From positions 1 through 31,006 of the forward strand of contig JAZTWW010000016.1 of assembly GCA_045636065.1 (NCBI GenBank): a stretch of 31,006 nucleotides of DNA, written 5' to 3'. The position numbers were made by a program, and so were the translations under genes. Positions 23,976 to 29,974 of this stretch are shown here, one piece after another. This stretch comes from RGIG5050 sp045636065 (GTDB taxonomy: Bacteria; Verrucomicrobiota; Kiritimatiellia; RFP12; UBA1067). The notes beneath the pieces were generated by a model that saw only the letters and a list, made by a program, of their open reading frames with translations, searched no databases and had not been told where the DNA came from. Numbering within the stretch: the first letter of the stretch is position 1; each line of letters starts with the position of its first letter.

Positions 23976-24902
23976 TCAGAAAGCCCTGTTGAGGGTCTGG
24001 GCGCTGTTCATGAGAGCGCGCTTGTCGCCCGGGGTTTTGGAGACGGTGAACGGAATGTCCGCCCAGAGGAGCTTGTGGTGCTTGCCGGCGCCAATGCTCC
24101 TGAAGCCGAGCTTCACGAGTTCGGAGATCTCCCTTTCCCCGATGAAACCGTTCGACGCGCCAAGGAGTATCCTCTTTACGGCCTCCCTGCGCCGATCCAG
24201 CTCGCCGTCGGACGGATTTGACATCAGAACGGCCTCAAGTATCTTCGAGCGCCTTTCGCGCCCGCCGCCGTCAGCGGCGCGCTGGGCCTCGGCAAGCGTA
24301 GAGATCACATGCTCGCGCACCTCGCCCGGGAACTTCTCGGCCACCGCATACGGCTTTTCGAGAAGGACCGTACTTGAAAGGCTCGTGCGGTGCGCCTCAC
24401 CGAGAAGCGACTTTAGCCTCTCTATCTCCTTGGCCCGCTCCTCGTTCTCCGCCACTACGGCAGGATCCATCCTCGGCTCGGACTTGAGCGTAGCCACCTC
24501 AAGGCTGAGCGTCCTGTTCTCCTCCGCAAGACGCTCGCCGTCCTTCCTGAGCTTACGGACGAGCTCCTCCAGATCGTCCGCGGCAGCCTTCGCGGCGCGA
24601 AGCTCGCCGCGCACGCCGTCAAGCTGCTCCTTCAAGGTCTCCTTGTCGGCGGCGATACTTGCGATGGCGAGATTGAGCGTCGCGATCTCCTCCTTAAGGG
24701 CCGTCTTCTCCCCCTCCAGCGCGGCCTTTTCGGCCTTTACGGCCTCAAGCTTCTCGTCGAACGCCCTTTCCGCCGCCTCGACCGCCTGGGCTTCGCGCAC
24801 CTTTGCTATCGTTGCCGTCGTGACGCGTTCCGGCTTCACTGCCGGAGCCGGGGTCTTGGCCGCCCCAATGAGAGATGCGAATATGTCCCGCCCGTCATCC
24901 AT
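23976..24902 (-). CDS. Coiled-coil protein with a conserved-looking basic C-terminal domain
   Basis: I do not recognise a named family for the whole protein. The start at 24902 (MDDGRDIFASLIG) is chosen because it overlaps the coaC stop by 8 bases (ATGGATGA); the frame is open further upstream. The 308 residues consist of a short N-terminal segment, a long coiled coil (about 40-170, rich in Glu, Lys, Ala and Leu with heptad-like spacing), and a compact C-terminal part (about 180-308). The last stretch, GKHHKLLWADIPFTVSKTPG and then DKR with a following Asn, resembles a KHYKL...SKTPSDxR motif I recall from bacterial coiled-coil proteins of unknown function. There is no signal peptide. It sits where rpoZ often lies, between gmk/coaC and later genes, but is not omega. 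Role unknown. Confidence 0.75.
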   Translation of the reverse strand: MDDGRDIFASLIGAAKTPAPAVKPERVTTATIAKVREAQAVEAAERAFDEKLEAVKAEKAALEGEKTALKEEIATLNLAIASIAADKETLKEQLDGVRGELRAAKAAADDLEELVRKLRKDGERLAEENRTLSLEVATLKSEPRMDPAVVAENEERAKEIERLKSLLGEAHRTSLSSTVLLEKPYAVAEKFPGEVREHVISTLAEAQRAADGGGRERRSKILEAVLMSNPSDGELDRRREAVKRILLGASNGFIGEREISELVKLGFRSIGAGKHHKLLWADIPFTVSKTPGDKRALMNSAQTLNRAF

Positions 24903-25446
24903 TGCCGCCCCCTTTCGAGAGACCCTTCGCAGAATCAAATATCGCAGCGGGCTCCGCCAGCCGCCCCGGGCCGGATGTTCCGCACGCAAGATCGCCCGAA
25001 TCCATCTCGACGAATCTTATGCCGCGCGACTTGAGCGTCCTGAAATTCTCCTGCGTGGCCGCATTCGTCCACATGCCGGTGTTCATCGCCGGAGCGACCA
25101 CTATGGGAGCCTTCGTGGCGAGAAGGATGCTGGTAAGAAGGTCGTCCGCGATTCCCGTGGCCATCTTCGCCATGACGTTCGCGGTACATGGCGCGACGAC
25201 GACGAGATCGGCCGCCTCTGCAAGCGATATGTGCCCCGGTTTCCAGTCGAGAGGATCCGTGAACATGTCGCATTCGACGGGATTCCTGGAAAGCGTCCTG
25301 AAAGTGAGGGGTGTCACGAACTCCCTGGCATTCGCCGTCATAACGACGTGGACGTCGTCGCCAGCCTTCACGAAAAGGCGCACAAGCTCGCAGGCCTTAT
25401 AGGCGGCTATCGATCCCGTCACCCCGACAACGACTGTCCTTGCCAT
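24895..25446 (-). CDS. coaC: Phosphopantothenoylcysteine decarboxylase, stand-alone
   Basis: Coenzyme A synthesis: FMN-dependent decarboxylation of 4'-phosphopantothenoylcysteine. The 183 residues correspond to only the CoaC half of the usual fused CoaBC. Visible are VTGSIAAYKACEL (FMN phosphate site), the active-site HIS in KPGHISLAEAAD, PAMNTGMW (the PxMNxxMW motif), and ACGTSGPGRLAEP (the substrate-clamp cysteine). The CoaB synthetase is not fused and not next to it; the following gene is the coiled-coil protein. It starts 1 base after the gmk stop, with GGGAGG inside the gmk end. Confidence 0.93.
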   Translation of the reverse strand: MARTVVVGVTGSIAAYKACELVRLFVKAGDDVHVVMTANAREFVTPLTFRTLSRNPVECDMFTDPLDWKPGHISLAEAADLVVVAPCTANVMAKMATGIADDLLTSILLATKAPIVVAPAMNTGMWTNAATQENFRTLKSRGIRFVEMDSGDLACGTSGPGRLAEPAAIFDSAKGLSKGGGNG

Positions 25447-25447
25447 C

Positions 25448-26050
25448 CTACATCCTCCCGCTTTTGAGGTCTATGAGATCGCAGAGCCGCCTGTAGGCGA
25501 TTCCGAGATCGTCGTTGACGACCCTGTACATGTACTCGCCTGCGCGGGCCATCTCGCCTTCTGCGTTGGCCATGCGCTTCTCTATGACGGCGGCCGAGTC
25601 CGTTCCACGCCCTTCCAGGCGGCGCCTTAGCTCCTCGAGGTTTGGCGGGTTTATGAAGATGTCGACATATCCATCGCGCATCGGATCGCCGCGGGAAAGC
25701 TCCTGCATGACGTAGCTTCGCACCTTCGCCGCGCCGGCTACGTCTATATCGAGGATCATGGAGTTGCCCTCGGCGAGGACCTCCTCGATGGGCCTTTTAA
25801 GCGTACCGTAGTAGTTGCCGTGGACCTCCGCCCATTCGATGAACGCATTTTCGGCGATAAGCTCCTTGAAGCGCTCCACTGTGAGGAAGTGGTAGTCGGC
25901 GCCGTCCTCCTCCTCGCCGCGCGGCGCGCGGGTTGTGCACGATACCGAGTACACCATATCGGGGTACTCCTGGAGGAGCATGTGGATGAGCGTCGACTTG
26001 CCGCACCCGCTCGGAGCGGACATGACTATAAAAAGGGGCCTCGTTTTCAT
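25448..26050 (-). CDS. gmk: Guanylate kinase
   Basis: Phosphorylates GMP to GDP. The 200 residues include the P-loop SAPSGCGKST (11-20), the GMP-binding segment SVSCTTRAPRGEEEDGADYHF, and IEWAEVHGNYYGT. The ATG at 26050 fits the family N-terminus, but no ribosome binding site precedes it: the promoter -10 box ends 6 bases before the ATG, suggesting a leaderless message. First gene of a tightly packed run (gaps of 1 base, 8-base overlap, 2 bases) with coaC, a coiled-coil gene and dtd. Confidence 0.96.
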   Translation of the reverse strand: MKTRPLFIVMSAPSGCGKSTLIHMLLQEYPDMVYSVSCTTRAPRGEEEDGADYHFLTVERFKELIAENAFIEWAEVHGNYYGTLKRPIEEVLAEGNSMILDIDVAGAAKVRSYVMQELSRGDPMRDGYVDIFINPPNLEELRRRLEGRGTDSAAVIEKRMANAEGEMARAGEYMYRVVNDDLGIAYRRLCDLIDLKSGRM

Positions 26051-26056
26051 GCCCCT

Positions 26057-26085
26057 ATTATACCATTTATGCTCCCCAAGCGCAA
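26057..26085 (-). promoter_or_regulatory. Sigma-70 promoter giving a leaderless gmk transcript
   Basis: Minus strand: TTGCGC (26085-26080), a 17-base spacer, and TATAAT (26062-26057) with TGG directly before it. Six bases (AGGGGC) separate the -10 box from the gmk ATG, so transcription should start at or next to the start codon. Box sequence, spacer and distance all equal those of the dsbD promoter. Confidence 0.78.
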
Positions 26086-26131
26086 GAACGCGCGCGCATT
26101 AAGGCCAATAGAAGTGTTCGGGTAATTAGCA

Positions 26132-26159
26132 GCCAGTATTCAACAACCAGTATCCAGCA
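26132..26159. repeat. Short tandem repeat, two 14-base units
   Basis: GCCAGTATTCAACA (26132-26145) is followed directly by ACCAGTATCCAGCA (26146-26159), 11 of 14 positions identical. Confidence 0.45.
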
Positions 26160-26369
26160 GTCCAACACGAAAGGTCGTGGCGCGTTATATGCCACCCTTC
26201 TACTTCCCAGGGACTGTCCATCGGCCGCGCCCGATCATTCTTTCTTGCGCGGGCATCGAGCCCGCCCTGATGCGATGTGCGAATGGTGCCAGACTCCGAC
26301 AAGGCATTTCGGGGCTCATCCTTTTTGCCTGGTTTTGCCTCCCTTGTGCGTGCGGGTGCCTGTCAAACA

Positions 26370-26448
26370 GTTGGCGCTCCGCAATGGGCGGCAACCGCTT
26401 GGATTTCGCTGCGATGGAAGATGCAGTTTGGGGTGGCACGCTGCGCAC
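26370..26448 (+). repeat. Diverged dispersed repeat, intergenic copy
   Basis: Matches the reverse strand of 212-290 at the nadE 3' end, with shared exact blocks CGCTCCGCAATGGG and GCACGCTGCGCA in the same order. Both copies lie at gene-unit borders. Confidence 0.55.
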
Positions 26449-26665
26449 TAAACTGCTACTCCAATGCAGCTTGAGATTCGAAGCGGTTGCACCCTTGGCT
26501 CCGCTCGGGTGGAAGGTGAGGCATGGAAGAGGAGGCATTGGGGATGCCGCCATGATTAGAACTGGTCCGAAACGTGTTCTCATTGCCGCGGGATTGGGGA
26601 AGGGATGACAAGGCGGAGGTGATGGAGGATTTAATGTGGAAGCCCGCCGCCGGAAGGAACTAGGC

Positions 26666-27163
26666 CTATTTCATTTCTGTCCAGCCATGAACACTTCTAT
26701 CATAATGCCCTTTGAAATCACGCCCTTCAATCAAGTATTGCATCATGCGATAGTCTATGTGATATACATCACCATTTGATGTGCATATCAAAAACATTTC
26801 TGGATCAACTCTTGAAACGTCAACATAAACATCCTGCACTCCATTGGAGGTGCAACTCTCAAACACTATTTCTTCGTCATCGATGCTCACTTTGTATCGC
26901 GGCAAATTTCTAAACACCAAAAGTCCATGTTCAAACTCATCTCGCTGCCCCATACAATAGGAATAAAGCCTAGCGCTATCTGCGACCAGAAGCGCCCGAT
27001 ATGATCGGTATGAGTCATGCGCCTGACGTGATAACGATATCATAACCAGCTCTAGAGATACGACTACCACAACGACAATCCAAAACTTATTGTTGAGTAT
27101 ACAATTAAGTATGTTACGGCCTAAGCATACTGGCATAGAACGAACTTGTCTATCAGCTTCCAT
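26666..27163 (-). CDS. Single-pass membrane protein, possible orphan immunity protein
   Basis: Not recognised. The 165 residues have an N-terminal cytoplasmic stub with Cys, one membrane helix (about 27-44, FWIVVVVVVSLELVMISL) and an extracytoplasmic domain of about 120 residues rich in Tyr, Asp and Val. The ATG follows CAGGAG at 6 bases, so it is a real gene by signals. It is AT-rich like its neighbours. It stands downstream of a 90-bp promoter repeat, as the second Rhs tip does, but no toxin gene precedes it. Its size and topology resemble the 196-residue protein next door, so I infer an orphan immunity gene left after loss of its Rhs tip. Another membrane function is possible. Confidence 0.7.
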   Translation of the reverse strand: MEADRQVRSMPVCLGRNILNCILNNKFWIVVVVVVSLELVMISLSRQAHDSYRSYRALLVADSARLYSYCMGQRDEFEHGLLVFRNLPRYKVSIDDEEIVFESCTSNGVQDVYVDVSRVDPEMFLICTSNGDVYHIDYRMMQYLIEGRDFKGHYDRSVHGWTEMK

Positions 27164-27290
27164 TGTTTGCTCCTGGTAATTGAATCAATGGAATCGAATT
27201 GCCACGGGCTGATCTCCATCTTTTCACGAACCTTGCCATATCACACCCATTCCGCTTTAAATCACCTATTGCATGGGCAACCGCAGTTCG

Positions 27291-27380
27291 CCCAACCGCC
27301 GCTCCCATGCCCGAAAGACTCGGGAATCTTACCAAATCTGCCCTGCCAAGTCAAGAGGTGCGCAAATATTTGGGGATTCC
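27291..27380 (-). repeat. 90-bp cassette-junction repeat, copy A, carrying a promoter
   Basis: Ungapped direct repeat of 29042-29131 with 83 of 90 positions identical. On the minus strand it carries TTGACT (27354-27349), a 17-base spacer and TAAGAT (27331-27326) preceded by TGG. A small hairpin CCCGA/TCGGG follows near the expected start site. It lies 64 bases past the stop of the 196-residue gene and 127 bases before the ATG of the 165-residue gene. Confidence 0.85.
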
Positions 27381-27383
27381 CAA

Positions 27384-27415
27384 GGAGTCTGGCACCGAAG
27401 AAAGGGAGTCTGGCA
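27384..27415. repeat. Paired 11-base direct repeats next to copy A
   Basis: GGAGTCTGGCA occurs at 27384-27394 and 27405-27415. Its reverse complement TGCCAGACTCC occurs at 26287-26297. Such motifs resemble extragenic repeat units, but no transposase gene is present. Confidence 0.5.
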
Positions 27416-27444
27416 TCATAAATTCCCTTACCATATGCTTTGAA

Positions 27445-28035
27445 CTATTTATATAAGACATTCAGTAGCGGTATGCCATATATTTCAACGACAGGGATCC
27501 AATCCTCGGGCATTGGCACATAATCAACAGGCTGGGTATACTCTTTAAGATCCTCTTCGCGAATAAATTCTTCCGATTCAAGATATTTATTGAAATAGCT
27601 TATAATCGGCAAGGCCGTATTGTAGAACTTCTGCATCTCTCGGTAATTTCTGTCTTTCGGAGCATCTATCCTCTCAGCATGTGAAATTGGAGCACGTTCA
27701 ATCCCGTTGATCAATATATCGATAAGACCGTTTTTGTACAGGTAGACCAAGCTGCTCCATGATACATATTTCCATTCGGTCATTAAATCATATTCTGTTC
27801 GCCCTTCACCGGAAATCTTCACAAGGGGTTCACCCGACTGTTCAAGTACTTTAATGCATTCATGCTCAAACTTAATATGCCAACGCATAATACTGGCAAT
27901 TTCAACTTTATTTATTGCATGCTGTTTCATATCAATGGATCGACATTGCATAAAACAATACAGACAAAAAACATGCAACGCACTAAGATAAGCAACTATA
28001 GAAACAATAATCCATATTTTTATAGATTTACCCAT
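27445..28035 (-). CDS. Membrane-anchored protein, probable immunity partner of the second Rhs tip
   Basis: Not recognised by family. The 196 residues start with a membrane helix (about 5-29, IKIWIIVSIVAYLSALHVF, then Cys-rich), followed by an extracytoplasmic domain with many charged and aromatic residues and the end YGIPLLNVLYK. AGGAG stands 8 bases before the ATG. It begins 33 bases after the stop of the Rhs tip protein and is AT-rich like the tip domain. In Rhs systems the gene directly downstream of the variable tip normally encodes the matching immunity protein. I assign that role from position only; the membrane anchor suggests the toxin acts in the envelope or during entry. Confidence 0.72.
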   Translation of the reverse strand: MGKSIKIWIIVSIVAYLSALHVFCLYCFMQCRSIDMKQHAINKVEIASIMRWHIKFEHECIKVLEQSGEPLVKISGEGRTEYDLMTEWKYVSWSSLVYLYKNGLIDILINGIERAPISHAERIDAPKDRNYREMQKFYNTALPIISYFNKYLESEEFIREEDLKEYTQPVDYVPMPEDWIPVVEIYGIPLLNVLYK

Positions 28036-28068
28036 TGGAAGTCTCCTGTCTTGTGTCTTGAACCATTA

Positions 28069-28974
28069 CTATTCACATAAGCCGCCAGGCCATCTACCAA
28101 CATCGTGATCGTCTGGCTTCGTGGATTGCGCCTCAAGATAAATGGATCTATAACCAAAACTTCGCTTCAATGTAGCTCCATCAATAATTGCAATCCAACC
28201 TAGTGCGGAAGCCTCTCCAACCAGTGAAGCAAAGCTACTGGGGCTCGGCGCCACAAGCACTGGTAAATTAGCGGACCTAAGTACATGCAAAGACTCTACG
28301 CTTTCTGACACATAAATTTTCTCGACGACCCTTGTTTCGTAATGGTCTTTTAGTAAACCCAACCAAGAAGTGCAACAACACTTTACTGTACCCCTTAGTT
28401 TCCAACGGACTTTGTATTTTTCAACAACTATTACACTAAGTGCTTGATCATTTATAGAAAATTCTATTGCCGACAATTCCCAGTCAGCATTCTCTACTTC
28501 TTTTGGGGAATCTGCAGGAAAACAGTTCTTGCCAAGATAATCAATCCTTAACAGCACTTCATTTATAAGAAATCCATACGTATTTCTTGGAATGACAGAC
28601 TCAACCTCCTCCGGGTCACGACTCATCCACCTACCATAGTCGCAATCTAAATGCCTAAAATTGTAGTATACCAACCCTAATGTATCATCGTGCCACTCCG
28701 ACGAAAAACGGTATGGATTGAGTGTCCGGAAGTCATAGGCGGTAACGGGCGTACTGGAGCTTGTCGCCGTCACTGCACCGAAGGGCGCGTACTCGTAGTG
28801 CGCGGCGATGCCGTTGGCACGCTGGAAGAAGACAAGGTCGGATACGTTCTTGTTCCCGTCGTGCGTGTAGAAGAGCGTATACTCTCCGTACTTCTGCATT
28901 ATCATCGGGCGGGTGGCGACTGGCCAGGCACGGTCGGTTTGCATGCCAACTAGAACGTAATCAGGAATCTTCAT
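28069..28974 (-). CDS. Displaced Rhs C-terminal tip with unrecognised variable domain
   Basis: Residues about 10-148 are the end of an Rhs/YD-repeat protein: YTHDGNKNVSDLVFF, AHYEYAPFGAVT, LNPYRFSSEWHDDTLGLVYY and GRWMSRDP, closing with DYLG at 145-148, the usual border of the variable tip. Residues 149-301 are the variable domain: Cys-rich at 199-201 (CCC), a hydrophobic 237-270 region and a DDHD segment near 288-291. I recognise no catalytic family. The protein begins within the Rhs core, so the shell-forming part is missing. Yet the ATG has GAAGGTG 5 bases upstream and a promoter repeat before it, so it may be expressed. The core part is GC-richer than the tip part, the normal Rhs pattern. 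It could be a silent tip donor or a small secreted toxin. Confidence 0.82.
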   Translation of the reverse strand: MKIPDYVLVGMQTDRAWPVATRPMIMQKYGEYTLFYTHDGNKNVSDLVFFQRANGIAAHYEYAPFGAVTATSSSTPVTAYDFRTLNPYRFSSEWHDDTLGLVYYNFRHLDCDYGRWMSRDPEEVESVIPRNTYGFLINEVLLRIDYLGKNCFPADSPKEVENADWELSAIEFSINDQALSVIVVEKYKVRWKLRGTVKCCCTSWLGLLKDHYETRVVEKIYVSESVESLHVLRSANLPVLVAPSPSSFASLVGEASALGWIAIIDGATLKRSFGYRSIYLEAQSTKPDDHDVGRWPGGLCE

Positions 28975-29041
28975 AACATCACCTTCTCAAATATTACCCC
29001 TTCCCCTTCAACCGGCTGTCGCATGGGCCGTCGGAATCCCG

Positions 29042-29131
29042 TCCAACCGCCGCTCCCATGCCCGAAAGACTCGGAAATCTTACCAGATTTGCCCTGGGAA
29101 GTCAAGAGGTGCGCGAATATTTGGGGATTCC
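29042..29131 (-). repeat. 90-bp cassette-junction repeat, copy B, carrying a promoter
   Basis: Copy of 27291-27380 (7 mismatches, no gaps). On the minus strand it holds TTGACT (29105-29100), a 17-base spacer and TAAGAT (29082-29077) with TGG before it. Both boxes are identical to copy A while the spacer differs. The following hairpin keeps pairing by a C-to-T change (wobble). It lies 81 bases after the lipoprotein gene stop and 67 bases before the second Rhs tip ATG. Confidence 0.85.
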
Positions 29132-29212
29132 TAGTGGAGGATGGCGCCAAAGGGATGGAGCCTTGCACAATAAATTTATCAAAACCTCTATCCCCTCCGC
29201 TCCGTCAAAGGC

Positions 29213-29953
29213 TCAATGCCGATCTAACTCCTCCCTTATAGAAACCCTACCTTTAAAATCATCTGACAAGAACATCTGTCCTAGTGTCATTCGTCCAGTA
29301 GATTGCCCTTCATCATCTATCAAAGAAAACGACCATCGTCCTGACCCTCGGCCAATGGTTGGAGGATACAATCTCATGCCGACATATCTACGCGCCAATT
29401 CCGCTGACGACTCTGAGCATTCATTGCCACCCAATTCTCCAATTACGCGAAACACCTTCTTTTTAGACGGAATGTACATTTCGTATACACTCTCAGGCCA
29501 ATCATGTGCCTCAATGACAATAGACCCATCAATGACGTTCATGTCAAGAAGTACTGAAAGCTTTTCCGCCTCCTTTTCAAACACTCGCTTTGTTGAAAGC
29601 TCAAGCCTTTTGCCATCATCCTTAAGGCTTACATACTCATTCTGACAAGTCGTCACCATTATGGCGTCAATAGGCAATAATACTGTATCTGAAATGGCAT
29701 CAATCGCCATAAATGCAGGGACTAAAATCACCGGCAACGGATCCGTTCTAAACGTTCTCTTTGTTATTTCCCAGAATCCGAGTTCATTCCCTAAGAAATA
29801 GGCTTTAATTCCAGGAAATACCGTAGGACGGATATCGCCAGTCGCTTCTTTGAAATGGAATATCAATGAATAGCATCCGCCACCCAAAGAAATCACAATT
29901 GCCAGCAAAGCAATCTTGACATACCTTTGAAGCATATAGGTCCCTAACCCCAT
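29213..29953 (-). CDS. YceK/YidQ-like lipoprotein, probable immunity protein of the lipase-type Rhs tip
   Basis: The N-terminus is a lipoprotein signal ending SLGGGC, with the acylated Cys at 27 (21 if translation starts at the second ATG, 29935). The first 100 residues, through FPGIKAYF and ending in DTVLLPIDAIM, resemble the YceK/YidQ lipoprotein family (pattern PFS..DTLLLPID). The C-terminal 140 residues are unrecognised and contain charged strands. No strong ribosome site stands before either ATG. It starts 21 bases after the Rhs-lipase stop. Lipase effectors of contact-dependent systems are often neutralised by periplasmic lipoproteins, so position and localisation agree with an immunity role. 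That role is inference; the lipoprotein assignment is from sequence. Confidence 0.75.
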   Translation of the reverse strand: MGLGTYMLQRYVKIALLAIVISLGGGCYSLIFHFKEATGDIRPTVFPGIKAYFLGNELGFWEITKRTFRTDPLPVILVPAFMAIDAISDTVLLPIDAIMVTTCQNEYVSLKDDGKRLELSTKRVFEKEAEKLSVLLDMNVIDGSIVIEAHDWPESVYEMYIPSKKKVFRVIGELGGNECSESSAELARRYVGMRLYPPTIGRGSGRWSFSLIDDEGQSTGRMTLGQMFLSDDFKGRVSIREELDRH

Positions 29954-29974
29954 AGAGCTATCATAATAAAGTTA

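Larger units (their letters stand above)
26086..26665. other. Repeat-bearing gap between the Rhs island and gmk
   Basis: No gene is convincing. Overlapping frames on both strands (for example 26177-26608 plus and 26200-26583 minus) have no family resemblance, no good ribosome site and odd composition. The gap holds two imperfect 14-base tandem units (26132-26159), one TGCCAGACTCC motif (26287-26297) and the second copy of the nadE 3'-end repeat (26370-26448). It looks like a scrap zone at the border between GC-rich core and AT-rich island. Confidence 0.6.

Noticed and set aside
26177..26608. Possible gene in the gap before gmk (plus strand, 143 codons; also 127 codons on minus)
   Set aside because: No family resemblance, no good ribosome site, and it overlaps repeats also found outside genes.
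27153..27335. Small minus-strand frame in junction repeat copy A, and the similar one at 28971-29168 in copy B
   Set aside because: The two copies do not keep one common reading frame and start; the conserved elements are promoter boxes, not codons.
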